From: Paenibacillus auburnensis
Lineage (GTDB): Bacteria > Bacillota > Bacilli > Paenibacillales > Paenibacillaceae
Length of the DNA stretch: 64,000 nt
Assembly (NCBI RefSeq): GCF_927798115.1
Contig: NZ_CAKMMG010000012.1
Span: 1 to 64,000, forward strand
Direction of reading: 5' to 3'
This document shows, one piece after another, positions 50,529-59,242 of the stretch. Within the stretch, counting starts at the first letter, position 1. Every line of letters begins with the position of its first letter. The position numbers and the translations under genes are program-made. The notes under the pieces were generated by a model. The model made no database searches and was not told the origin of the DNA. It worked only from the letters and a program-made list of their open reading frames with translations.

Positions 50529-51572
50529 TCATACCTTTTCTTTATCTTTCAAGCTCAATTTGTGGACAGATTCCCTATGGTTAATCGCCGGATCCAAGCG
50601 AATGATGTCAGCTCTTCCGTCCGGTTCCTGTTCCCTCTGATCAATTTTGTCCAGCAGCAGCCGGGCACTTCTTTTCCCCATTTCAAAGCTGGGCTGGGAT
50701 ATCGTAGTGATGGGCGGGGTATAAAAGGATGCAAAGGATACATCATCAATCCCGATCAAAGAGAAATCATCCGGTATCGTTAGTTGATTCCTTTTAGCAT
50801 AGATCAGCACCTGCTCCAGAATCATATCATTCGTCGCGACAATGGACGTTGGCGGAGAATCCATATGGAACAGTTCGTCAATCAAGCCCTGTAATTGATC
50901 CAGCCTGCCGCTTTTGATATAGCCTTCGTTCACTGCCAGCCCGTATGTATCCAGCGTCTTTCTGTAACCAGAGAGCCGCTCACTTCGTGTGGTAATCGTC
51001 TTCTTGCCTAACGGAAAGGTGATGATGCCAATGCGGGTATGGTTGTGCCGGATGAATGTTTCCACCGCCAGCTCACTTGCTTTTTCATTGTTCAGCAGCA
51101 CCGTGTCCACACTGATATCATTGACTTTTCTGTCCACGAATACAAAAGGATACCCGTTCTTCAGCAGCGATGCATACAGCTTCTTGTTCTCTTCCGTCGG
51201 AAAAATGATCAATCCGTCTACCTGCCGCGCAATCATCGACTGGACATATTCCTTCTCTTTGAGGGGATCATCATCAGTGTTGCAGACAATGACCTGAATT
51301 CCCTTCAGCTGGCACTCGTCTTCAATGGCACGCACAACTTCTGTAGTGAATCTTGATAAAATGGTAGAAGAAATGACGCCTACAATGTATGTTTTTTTAT
51401 GCTTGAGACTGCGGGCCACCTCATTGGGGATATAGCCCAGTTCCTCAATCGCCTGCTCAATTTTTTTCTTAGTATCTGCACTCATATAATTGTATCTCTT
51501 ACTCAGAAACTGCGAAACCGTACTTTTGGAGACCCCCGCAAGCTCAGCAACGTCCTTCATCGTGACTCCCAT
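50529..51572 (-). CDS. LacI family transcriptional regulator, 347 aa
   Basis: The N-terminal LacI helix-turn-helix is MKDVAELAGVSKSTVSQFLS (about 5-24) with hinge helix PNEVARSLKHKK. A periplasmic-binding-protein-like effector domain follows (VGVISSTILSRF, ATNDMILEQVL, IGIDDVSFASFYTPPITTI). It is a KdgR/CcpA-like sugar regulator by family. ATG 51570-51572 follows GGGGGAAG. The perfect CG-centred palindromes before the PTS and cupin genes are its probable sites. Its own promoter shows no such palindrome. Confidence 0.9.
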   Translation of the reverse strand: MGVTMKDVAELAGVSKSTVSQFLSKRYNYMSADTKKKIEQAIEELGYIPNEVARSLKHKKTYIVGVISSTILSRFTTEVVRAIEDECQLKGIQVIVCNTDDDPLKEKEYVQSMIARQVDGLIIFPTEENKKLYASLLKNGYPFVFVDRKVNDISVDTVLLNNEKASELAVETFIRHNHTRIGIITFPLGKKTITTRSERLSGYRKTLDTYGLAVNEGYIKSGRLDQLQGLIDELFHMDSPPTSIVATNDMILEQVLIYAKRNQLTIPDDFSLIGIDDVSFASFYTPPITTISQPSFEMGKRSARLLLDKIDQREQEPDGRADIIRLDPAINHRESVHKLSLKDKEKV

Positions 51573-51657
51573 GATTCTTCCCCCTAGAACACTATCCGTT
51601 ACTGTATTATATACCTTCTTTCAGGGGGAAGAAAATATGTTTACCTTTCCTAAGCTG

Positions 51658-51888
51658 TTATTGTCCGCCGTCCGTCCCCTGGCCGCTGCTTCTTCTCGCG
51701 CCGCCGTTCATGCCGGGAAAGCCGCCGCCATCCATGCCCCGGCCGCCCTTGAAGCCCTGGCCTCCGTTCCCCCTTGAGCTGGAATCGGTACTTGATATCT
51801 TCTGGGCGGTGATGGCGTCACAGGAGACGAGCACCATGGAACAGCTAAGCACGGCTATGATTAAAGCAAGATACCGTTTGGTCCGCAT
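51658..51888 (-). CDS. Small glycine-rich lipoprotein, 76 aa
   Basis: The start is ATG 51886-51888 with GAGGGGGA upstream. The signal MRTKRYLALIIAVLSCSMVL ends with lipobox LVSC, so the mature protein is a lipid-anchored 50-residue peptide: a short polar part, then a Gly/Arg/Ser-rich tail (GNGGQGFKGGRGMDGGGFPG, MNGGARRSSGQGTDGGQ). No fold is recognised. It lies 32 bp after the membrane glycosyltransferase gene and is probably co-transcribed, so a link to that enzyme (substrate or helper) is possible but unproven. Confidence 0.65.
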   Translation of the reverse strand: MRTKRYLALIIAVLSCSMVLVSCDAITAQKISSTDSSSRGNGGQGFKGGRGMDGGGFPGMNGGARRSSGQGTDGGQ

Positions 51889-51920
51889 CGCAAATCCCCC
51901 TCTTTCCGGGTATAAATAAT

Positions 51921-53480
51921 TCATCTCGTGAAATATCGTCTCATCATATATTCGTATACATCTTTAAAGCCCATGTAGGACAACACAATCAGCATCGGGT
52001 ACACCGGATAAATATACCGGGACTTGATTTCCCACAGGAGATAGAATCCGATAAATCCAAGAACCACTAGAATGATAGGGTTCTCCTCAAACCTTCCGGC
52101 TCGGATTCCGCCGATCAGACGGACGAGGATACAGCCGTACATCAGGAAGTTCAGAACATACAGCAGCCACAGCAGTCCGCTCCGGTAATTGGAGTCACCC
52201 TTAAACAAATCTGTAGCCGCATTCGTGTAACTGTAGCTGTCCATAACGGCCCCAACCATTCTTCCTCGGCTGCCGGATGATCCGTCATTTCCAAGCCCGT
52301 ATCGCTCAACCTGATAGGTCCCTTCGGTCCAGGTCCAGATGATCTTTTTGTAATACATTTTCACTAAATCACCCAGACTCGCCCCGGAGAGCTTATTGCT
52401 GATTTCCTCTTTAAACAGACCCGTACTAACAGCCTTATTATAGTTTGCATCCTGCTGATAGATACTATAGCTCTCCCGGTTGTCCCAGAAGCCGAACGTC
52501 TCCAGGTTAATCCCCATATTCAGCCACATAAAGACAGGTGCAGAGTTCGTGTTAACTGGTTCATCCACCACATTCGCCGCTTGCAGCACTGCATTCTGAG
52601 TCCAGCCGGGAACATTAAATACGATAGCCGTGAGGAACAACGCGGTTATACCCTTCTTCATTCCGATCGTACGTATGTTGAACAGCAAACTAAGGAGGAT
52701 CGTAATCAGAAAAATAACGCCGATACTCCGGAAGTAGTTCCCAATGGCCAGCAGAATTGCTGCGAAGATAATATCCTTTAGCGATCTTCTTTTGATAAAT
52801 TTCACGGCAAAATATAAAGCACTCGTCAGAAAGGCCGTAGCAATCACATCATTATAGATGAAATTGCTCATCAACAAGGAAGGGATATAGGTTGCGGCAA
52901 AAACTAAGATCCCATAGTCCTGTTCTTTGGATTTGGTATTGAGTTGTTTATACAGCAAATAGATCATTAGCGTTGTGACAAGTGTAAACAGAATATTGAA
53001 GATTTTGATGGTTAGGTAATTGTCGGGGAATGCCAGGAGCAGCATTTTTAAGTACAGGACAGTCGAGAAATTAAACGGAAACATATGCAGATAACCGCTT
53101 GTCTCAAAAGAGGAATAATCCCCCCGGTACAGCATATCGAGCGCCAGTGAGAGCACCGTCTGGGAATCATCCGTCGGCAGGCGGGGGAACAGGAAGATGA
53201 CCGCGAGCTGAATACCAAAGGAGCACAGGAGTACAACTGGAATGACGACTTTTCTGCTGAATTTATTAAGCTTCAGACCTATTTTATACAGCGCAACGCT
53301 TAGTGCCAGCACTACCGCAATCACCAGAATAAAAAGCCCCAGCTGCTGCTTCTCCAGCACCGGCGTATCTCCATATACGAAATAGCTATACTTCGCCCTG
53401 ATAAAAAAGGAGGACACGATAAACAGTCCTATGAATAATGCAAGAATGACATACAATGATTTTTGAATTCCCCGTACCAT
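51921..53480 (-). CDS. Polytopic membrane glycosyltransferase-like protein (GT-C type), 519 aa
   Basis: About eleven to thirteen hydrophobic segments. The periplasmic-facing first loop carries PRLPTDDSQTVLSLALDMLYRG with a D-D pair, as expected for GT-C enzymes of the PMT/ArnT class that use a lipid-phosphate sugar. The central external loop is LNMGINLETFGFWDNRESYS. ATG 53478-53480 follows GGAGGAGG. The donor and acceptor are unknown; protein or wall-polymer mannosylation is the typical role. The small lipoprotein gene follows. Confidence 0.75.
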   Translation of the reverse strand: MVRGIQKSLYVILALFIGLFIVSSFFIRAKYSYFVYGDTPVLEKQQLGLFILVIAVVLALSVALYKIGLKLNKFSRKVVIPVVLLCSFGIQLAVIFLFPRLPTDDSQTVLSLALDMLYRGDYSSFETSGYLHMFPFNFSTVLYLKMLLLAFPDNYLTIKIFNILFTLVTTLMIYLLYKQLNTKSKEQDYGILVFAATYIPSLLMSNFIYNDVIATAFLTSALYFAVKFIKRRSLKDIIFAAILLAIGNYFRSIGVIFLITILLSLLFNIRTIGMKKGITALFLTAIVFNVPGWTQNAVLQAANVVDEPVNTNSAPVFMWLNMGINLETFGFWDNRESYSIYQQDANYNKAVSTGLFKEEISNKLSGASLGDLVKMYYKKIIWTWTEGTYQVERYGLGNDGSSGSRGRMVGAVMDSYSYTNAATDLFKGDSNYRSGLLWLLYVLNFLMYGCILVRLIGGIRAGRFEENPIILVVLGFIGFYLLWEIKSRYIYPVYPMLIVLSYMGFKDVYEYMMRRYFTR

Positions 53481-53651
53481 GAAATACCTCCTCCAGCACA
53501 ATCGAAAGCCCTTAATCTATCCATCCTCCGATTTATAAAACGTATTATAACTACCCAACCTGAAGATCAAATGAATGCCAGTGTGAACTGGACATACAGC
53601 TGTCACAGCCATATGTTATAACTAAATCAAGATCAGGAGGGAGTGCGTATC

Positions 53652-54173
53652 ATGGCAAGCTATGAATACACATCCAAACAGAATTTAGTGGAAACCATCC
53701 ATACCCTTTACCTGTTGCTGGACGGCGAATTTGCAGAAATCAATGACTGTCACAAAGATTTGCGGATACCGGAAGTGGATCGGACACCCGCCGAGATGAT
53801 CGCCTATCAGCTGGGCTGGCTTCATTTGGTGATGGGTTGGGACAAGGCGGAGCTCGAAGGGCGTGCTGTATGTATGCCGTCTCCTCTCTACAAATGGAAC
53901 CAGCTTGGCGGACTGTATCAATCCTTTTACACAGAGTATGCCGCATATTCACTAACGGAGCTCCGGGAATTGTTCCGGCAGGCTGAGCAGCAGTGGCTGG
54001 CTTGGATCGGGACATTAACCGAAGAAGAACTATTTACCCAAGGCGTCCGCGGGTGGACAGGCAGCAAGGACAACTGGCCGATGGCCCGCTGGATTCACAT
54101 CAATTCGGCAGCCCCGTTTAAGAGCTTCCGGGCAAAAATCAGAAAGTGGAAAAAACATATACCTGCAGATTGA
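53652..54173 (+). CDS. ClbS/DfsB family four-helix protein, 173 aa
   Basis: DinB-like four-helix bundle of the ClbS/DfsB family: YTSKQNLVETIHTLYLLLDG, DRTPAEMIAYQLGWLHLVMG, YKWNQLGGLYQSFY and the C-terminal GWTGSKDNWPMARWIHINSA. Family members include colibactin self-protection protein ClbS (a cyclopropane hydrolase), but most have no known role. ATG 53652 is nine bases after AGGAGGGA; GTG 53643 is a less likely start. It is divergent from the glycosyltransferase gene. Confidence 0.87.
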   Translation: MASYEYTSKQNLVETIHTLYLLLDGEFAEINDCHKDLRIPEVDRTPAEMIAYQLGWLHLVMGWDKAELEGRAVCMPSPLYKWNQLGGLYQSFYTEYAAYSLTELRELFRQAEQQWLAWIGTLTEEELFTQGVRGWTGSKDNWPMARWIHINSAAPFKSFRAKIRKWKKHIPAD

Positions 54174-54229
54174 CTATCAGCGAAAATGTATCAGCGACTT
54201 ATTCGCCTGCATTTCGTAGTCTATAAAAT

Positions 54230-54637
54230 TCAGCATTCAAATTCCGTATGATTGACTCTGTTATATTCCATCACTAACTCCTTATATTGCCCTTCCTTGC
54301 GCTGCAGCATCCATTCAAACAACGGAAGTACTTGTTCGAAGATATTTGGCTTCACCCGGTAAGGGATGGCATGCCTGGTGATTTCCTCTTGCACTAAATG
54401 CTCATAGAAACCTACAGCAGCTGCATTACATAGGTCGAAGCTTCTTTTCTGCTGATTGAAACACCATTCTACATACCCGTAAATCTTATCCAGCTCTGCC
54501 GTATCATTATTTTCATGGGCCTCTACTACTCTAATGCGCAACTCAACTAACAGGGTATATATGGTGTCATCTTTACCGGTAAAATTACGTCTTGCATCAT
54601 AAAACAATTCCAATGCCTTTCTTCTCCATGCACTCAT
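54230..54637 (-). CDS. Conserved hypothetical protein, 135 aa
   Basis: A soluble all-helical protein, often annotated only as hypothetical in Paenibacillus. It starts MSAWRRKALELFYDARRNFT (ATG 54635-54637 after GGGGGGTGA), followed by YTLLVELRIRVVEAHENNDT and VEWCFNQQKRSFDLCNAAAV. The pattern suggests an adaptor or immunity-like helical bundle, but no function can be given. It is convergent with the ClbS gene. Confidence 0.7.
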   Translation of the reverse strand: MSAWRRKALELFYDARRNFTGKDDTIYTLLVELRIRVVEAHENNDTAELDKIYGYVEWCFNQQKRSFDLCNAAAVGFYEHLVQEEITRHAIPYRVKPNIFEQVLPLFEWMLQRKEGQYKELVMEYNRVNHTEFEC

Positions 54638-54729
54638 GCCGATCACCCCCCATTCTTCATTATAAATTCAACTATTTCTCAGGAACAATATGGTAAAATA
54701 TTAAAAACAACTATAACGGAGTTGATCTG

Positions 54730-55701
54730 GTGTTTACGGAAAGCGACTATGAAATCATTGCGCAAGAAGCGTTGAAGAAATACGATTTGGGGATCACACA
54801 GCTGGATTATCTGGGCAAAAGCGATAGTGTAACTTTTCGGCTTCATACTATTGATGAAAACTTGAGTTATCTTCTAAAGCTACATTACTCAGATAGCGCC
54901 AACAGAGAAAGAGATGTAATCGAATCTGAGATGCAATGGCTGGAGGCCTTATCTAATGATACAGATCTAATCGTCCCTGCACCTGTAAGAAACAGGGATA
55001 ACGAATGGATTACCGTTATATCCTACGGAACAGAAGAATCTTTGAACGTGACCTGCTACCACTGGGTCGATGGCGAAGTCCTTGATAGAGAACCAACGGT
55101 CCAAGAGGTGTCTAAGCTGGCTATCTTAATGTCTAAGCTGCATCAACACTCAATGCAATGGGAGATTCCCGATGGTTTTGTCCGTCCGGTCTATCATGCG
55201 GAGAACTTAATGTCCTCACTGGCACAATTACATAAGCAAATCTCTAATGGCCTGCTAACCCATGAACAATTTACTTCTCTCGAATCTACAGCCCGCAGAA
55301 TTACAGAAGTTATAGGACAGCAGCCATTGACGCCAGAGCATTGGGGAATCATCCATTCTGATCTTCATGAGAGCAATTACGTGTTTGATCACGAAGACCC
55401 TAGACCAATTGATTTCTCCGCCTGCGGCTACGGGTTTTACCTGTTTGACATTGCAGAGACCTCCCTGCATCTCCTGCCCGACAACCGGAAAGCGTTCATC
55501 TCTGCTTATAAGCAGCACCAACGGCTGCCGGCAGACTATGTGAACCTGTTAGAGAGCTATTTCATATGGGCTATTCTAAGAAACTTTGCCTTCCTCTCTG
55601 TAAATCCGCTGGAGCATGAAGAGCTGTCCCACACCATCCCCTATGTCATCGAACGCTATTGCCAGAAATATCTTAACGGGGAGCCGTTCTTGCTGAACTA
55701 A
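54730..55701 (+). CDS. Phosphotransferase (APH/homoserine-kinase-like), 323 aa
   Basis: Aminoglycoside-phosphotransferase fold with an extended helical C terminus. The catalytic loop is WGIIHSDLHESNYVF (Asp then Asn) and the metal-binding Asp is in PRPIDFSACGYGFYLFDIAE. The group includes homoserine kinase II-like and antibiotic kinases; the substrate here is open. GTG 54730 follows ACGGAG. The glyoxalase-like gene follows 39 bp later, probably in the same transcript. Confidence 0.85.
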   Translation: MFTESDYEIIAQEALKKYDLGITQLDYLGKSDSVTFRLHTIDENLSYLLKLHYSDSANRERDVIESEMQWLEALSNDTDLIVPAPVRNRDNEWITVISYGTEESLNVTCYHWVDGEVLDREPTVQEVSKLAILMSKLHQHSMQWEIPDGFVRPVYHAENLMSSLAQLHKQISNGLLTHEQFTSLESTARRITEVIGQQPLTPEHWGIIHSDLHESNYVFDHEDPRPIDFSACGYGFYLFDIAETSLHLLPDNRKAFISAYKQHQRLPADYVNLLESYFIWAILRNFAFLSVNPLEHEELSHTIPYVIERYCQKYLNGEPFLLN

Positions 55702-55740
55702 CATTCGATTCAGGAGAATACCCAAGGGAGCTGAAGAATA

Positions 55741-56163
55741 TTGAATGTCACCCCCACGCTGCACTTTTCCGGACAATGCGAAGAAGCCATCGGCTTGTAC
55801 CAGAGGGCTTTTGAACTAAGAACCAGTTTCATCTTGCATTACTCGGATGCGGATCCGAGCGACTGGAACGTCAGCTTAACAATAGAACAGCAAGCGTATG
55901 TATATCATTCGGAGGGTTATATCGGCGGGCAGCGTTTTATGCTTGCGGATGAAATCGGGCTGGATGCACCTAAGAGTACCTCTCTATTCCTTACGGTGAC
56001 TTTTGAAACTGCGGATGAGGTAAAACAGGCTTACGAAGTTCTAACGGACGGCGGCAGCATCATTCATCCCTTGCGCAGCACGACCTACAGCTCCTGCACC
56101 GCTTCAGTCGTGGATAAGTTTGGCTTCCGCTGGGGGCTGATGACGGAGCAGACGGAGAGATAG
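55741..56163 (+). CDS. PhnB-like VOC (glyoxalase fold) protein, 140 aa
   Basis: A small vicinal-oxygen-chelate fold protein of the PhnB/YjdN type. Features: NVTPTLHFSGQCEEAIGLYQRAFE at the N terminus (paired here as NVTPTLHFSG, QCEEAIGLYQ), GQRFMLADE in the middle and VVDKFGFRWGLM at the end. Stand-alone members often have no known enzyme function; some bind antibiotics. TTG 55741 follows AAGGGAGC. It lies 39 bp after the phosphotransferase gene. Confidence 0.84.
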   Translation: MNVTPTLHFSGQCEEAIGLYQRAFELRTSFILHYSDADPSDWNVSLTIEQQAYVYHSEGYIGGQRFMLADEIGLDAPKSTSLFLTVTFETADEVKQAYEVLTDGGSIIHPLRSTTYSSCTASVVDKFGFRWGLMTEQTER

Positions 56164-56514
56164 CTATACTTTTATCCAAATACAATGCAGGAGTATGCCC
56201 CTCTTCAATCTTGATCACGATAGAAAACTTACATTCCATTGAATGGATCTGTTTCATCTCGTTAATTATTAACGCTTTGCCTCGTAGCTGAGTTACTATT
56301 TGCTGCAATTGCTCATTCACATCAAGGGATTCCTGGTAGCCTGTATCTATAACCCAAGCTGTTTCTTTTCTAAATCGGGGAGCCGTGGAGTGAGGAATTG
56401 ATTCGCCTTTGCTATAAGCAGCGGTTGGTTTATCTCCAAACTCTTCGACACATCATCTAGAGGAAACGTATCTCCAAACAGGCTAAAATACACTCTTACT
56501 TTTGTTTTTTTCAA
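56160..56514 (-). pseudogene. DUF4279 pseudogene (frameshift, truncated 3' end)
   Basis: The gene starts at TTG 56512-56514 after GGAGGGGA with MKKTKVRVYFSLFGDTFPLD. Near 56435, after KSLE, the correct reading moves to another phase: DKPTAAYSKGESIPHSTAPR, then RKETAWVIDTGYQESLDVNE and KFSIVIKIEEGHTPALYLDK. A one-base deletion fits. The last 20 or so residues of the family are also lost where the frame enters the convergent PhnB-like gene. Both phases show DUF4279 features from memory of the family. No intact product is possible. Confidence 0.82.
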
Positions 56515-56561
56515 ACTAAACTCCCCTCCGTTCACTCGCTACACCAGTAGTTCCACATTAG

Positions 56562-56588
56562 AAAAGAAAAACCCTTCCTGTGGAAGGG
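56562..56588 (-). terminator. Terminator of sugar ABC transporter operon
   Basis: CCCTTCC-tgt-GGAAGGG, followed on the minus strand by TTTTTCTTTTC. It lies 18 bp past the stop of the solute-binding protein. Confidence 0.88.
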
Positions 56589-56606
56589 CTACTCAATTCA
56601 ATCTAA

Positions 56607-58283
56607 TTAATACCCGAGCAAATCCTTCGTCTTCTGGAAAATGTCATTGGCCATCTCTGTATACCGTGTGCTGCCGTTCGCTTCTACCTGAGCCGTATAC
56701 TGATTCCAGTTGTCGAAGCTCTCCTGACCGGTGATGAACTTCAGGGTCATCGTCTTCACGTAATCCATCAGCGGTGTGGAGATCAGCTTCATCTGTTCAC
56801 TTTCCTCAGGTGTTGCCATGATCGGCGGTACCAGCTTGCGCGTCTCACGGGTGGTCTGGACCCGGTTCACGAAATCCTTCTCGCCGTCAGTCATCTTGGA
56901 CACTTTCAGCTTCTCAGAGCCCCCGTAGGCGAACACGCCTCCAGCGAAGCCGTAATCCACATTTAGCTGCTTGGCCGCTCCCTCATTCATACCGTTGTAA
57001 TAGATATCCGGATTAAGCACGATGTTGCCGTCTGCATCCTTAGTATAGGTCTCACCTTCTACGCCCCACAGGCTGAGCGTCTGACCTTCGTTGGAATACC
57101 ATAACCAGTCGATGAAACGGAGCATTTTGATAAAACCTTCTTTGCCCAGATCATCCAGCGCATTCTGGCTGATCATGATGCCGTTCTCCAGACGGGAGGT
57201 CTCGACCTGAAGTTTGCCTTTCGGCCCGCCCGGCTGTGTGATCATATAGAGCTCGCTATCCGGAACCTGCATCTTGCTCTTGAAGTCTGCCAGCACCTGA
57301 TAGATTCCGCTGATCACGTAAGTATCGCCTTTAAAGAACTTGGCCTGGGCCGCATCATCCTCCTGTGTGAAGGATTCGGGATCCATAATGCCATCGGTAA
57401 TTAACTTATTGAAATAACCGAGATAGTTTTTGAAATCCTCCGACGCATCGGCAAAAACGAACTGCTGTTTATCATGGTCAAAATTCAGACCGTTAGACAG
57501 CCCCCAGCCGCCGGTAACCCCATATTGAACAGCGGCAATATTCAGCGCGGATTCTCCCTTGAACTGATCCGAGATCACGTAATTGCTGCCCGTGTAATCC
57601 TTGACCTTTTTCATAGCTTTATAAAAATCCTCGTACGTCCAGTTCCCCTGCTGTCCCTCAACGTCCACACCTGCTGCTTCAAAAACATCCTTGCGGATGA
57701 TGTAGGAATAGCCGCCGCCTGCGATCTCCCACATGCCAGGAAGCACATAATATTTCCCGTCTTCCTTCAGCTTGGCCTTCAGATCCTCCTCCATCCCCCA
57801 GTCCTTCACAGCCTTCATATAGTTCGGCATGTACTGCACCCAATCGCTGACAGGTACAATTTGGCCTGTGGCCACGAAAGCGGATTCATCATATGTCTTA
57901 GGAATAATATAGGGGGCATCTCCACTGTTCACCAGCAGCGACTTTTGATTCTCATATTCTGTTCTTGCCGTAATGGACAGATCGAAGGTCACATTCGTTT
58001 TTTCCTGAATTGCACTCCAGAGCCGCCAGTCCTTATTATACGGGTAATTCTCATGGTCGCTGTACATCATGGAGTAGGATACCGGCTCATTGGAGTGGAA
58101 TGTCTGGTCTGCACCAAAGGTGTAATCTGCCGCCTCAGCTGTCGCTGTCGTGTTGTTAGCTGCATCATTGGATGCTGCTGGGGTATTGTTTCCCGAAGCA
58201 CCATTATTTCCGGACGAGCATGCGGTCATTAGCACGAGCATGGATGTCAGCAATACCATCACACTTGATTTTCTGACTCTCAT
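56607..58283 (-). CDS. Extracellular sugar-binding lipoprotein (LplA/YtcQ-like), 558 aa
   Basis: Solute-binding lipoprotein of a carbohydrate ABC transporter. The signal MRVRKSSVMVLLTSMLVLMT ends with lipobox TAC and a Ser/Asn-rich linker. The mature part fits the long LplA-type family: SYSMMYSDHENYPYNKDWRL, ITARTEYENQKSLLVNSGDA and FIKMLRFIDWLWYSNEGQTL. Family members bind oligosaccharides of plant or bacterial polymers; the ligand here is unknown. It is the last gene of the permease pair plus binding protein operon. No ATPase gene is present, so a shared MsmX-type ATPase is expected. Confidence 0.9.
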   Translation of the reverse strand: MRVRKSSVMVLLTSMLVLMTACSSGNNGASGNNTPAASNDAANNTTATAEAADYTFGADQTFHSNEPVSYSMMYSDHENYPYNKDWRLWSAIQEKTNVTFDLSITARTEYENQKSLLVNSGDAPYIIPKTYDESAFVATGQIVPVSDWVQYMPNYMKAVKDWGMEEDLKAKLKEDGKYYVLPGMWEIAGGGYSYIIRKDVFEAAGVDVEGQQGNWTYEDFYKAMKKVKDYTGSNYVISDQFKGESALNIAAVQYGVTGGWGLSNGLNFDHDKQQFVFADASEDFKNYLGYFNKLITDGIMDPESFTQEDDAAQAKFFKGDTYVISGIYQVLADFKSKMQVPDSELYMITQPGGPKGKLQVETSRLENGIMISQNALDDLGKEGFIKMLRFIDWLWYSNEGQTLSLWGVEGETYTKDADGNIVLNPDIYYNGMNEGAAKQLNVDYGFAGGVFAYGGSEKLKVSKMTDGEKDFVNRVQTTRETRKLVPPIMATPEESEQMKLISTPLMDYVKTMTLKFITGQESFDNWNQYTAQVEANGSTRYTEMANDIFQKTKDLLGY

Positions 58284-58354
58284 AGTTTGCCTCCCTTATT
58301 TAGATAGAGCTATATATAACGGAAATGGACACTGGCCGCTTCCGGTTATACCGT

Positions 58355-59227
58355 TTATCCCTTGACGGCTCCGATCATCATTCCCTGCACGAAGTACTTT
58401 TGCACGAATGGGTAGATACAGATGATCGGCAGCGAAGTGAGCACCATCGCCGTCGATTTGATACTTGCGGCAATTTGGCTGGTCTGATCGGATGATGCAC
58501 CGATTTCTGTCGGACTGACGGCGTTGTCAATAATTTGCTTCAGGTACAGGGCGACCGGCCATTTCTCCTTAGACTGCAGATAGAGCGAGGGTCCGAACCA
58601 GTTGTTCCACATCCCCACCATGACGAACAGCATAATGGTCACCAGAATAGGCTTCGATAACGGAAGAATGATTCTTGTAAAAATCCCGAACACGCCCAGA
58701 CCATCAACGCGTCCCGCCTCTTCTAATTCGTAAGGCAGGCTGGCAAAGAACGTCTTCATCAGAATGACATTGAAGGCGCTGATCGCCCCCGGAATGACAA
58801 TCGCCCAGATGGTGTCTCTCAACTCCAGTGTCTTCGCAATCAAGATGTAGTTGGGGATGAGCCCCCCGCCAAAATACATCGTGAACAGCACGAACGGGAT
58901 GAAAAACTTATTGAGCCGCAGCTTATCTTTAGACAGGGGATAGGACATGACCGCTGTCGCGGCGACGGCGATAAACGTGCCGGTCACCGAGTACACAATC
59001 GTATTCCAGTAGTAATGGAAGAAGTCAGGCTTGCTTAAGATGACCTCATAGGTCTTGGTCGTAAATTCAACCGGAAATAGCGTCACTTTGCCGGCATAGA
59101 TGGCAGCTTCCGAACTGAAGGACTGAGCTACAAGATAGACAAACGGATACAAGGTGAAGATGACAATTAACGTCATGAATATACCGTTCACAATAGTAAA
59201 CATACTGAAGGATGCACTTCGCTTCAC
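58355..59227 (-). CDS. Sugar ABC transporter permease (LplC/YtcP-like), 290 aa
   Basis: Six membrane segments with the MalG-type permease domain. The EAA loop that contacts the ATPase is EEAGRVDGLGVFGIFTRIIL. The GTG start (59225-59227) follows AAGGAG; an ATG is absent at this place. It begins 15 bp after the LplB-type stop and is followed 71 bp later by the binding protein. Together they import an unknown sugar. Confidence 0.9.
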   Translation of the reverse strand: MKRSASFSMFTIVNGIFMTLIVIFTLYPFVYLVAQSFSSEAAIYAGKVTLFPVEFTTKTYEVILSKPDFFHYYWNTIVYSVTGTFIAVAATAVMSYPLSKDKLRLNKFFIPFVLFTMYFGGGLIPNYILIAKTLELRDTIWAIVIPGAISAFNVILMKTFFASLPYELEEAGRVDGLGVFGIFTRIILPLSKPILVTIMLFVMVGMWNNWFGPSLYLQSKEKWPVALYLKQIIDNAVSPTEIGASSDQTSQIAASIKSTAMVLTSLPIICIYPFVQKYFVQGMMIGAVKG

Positions 59228-59242
59228 AGGGGCGGCTCCTTT

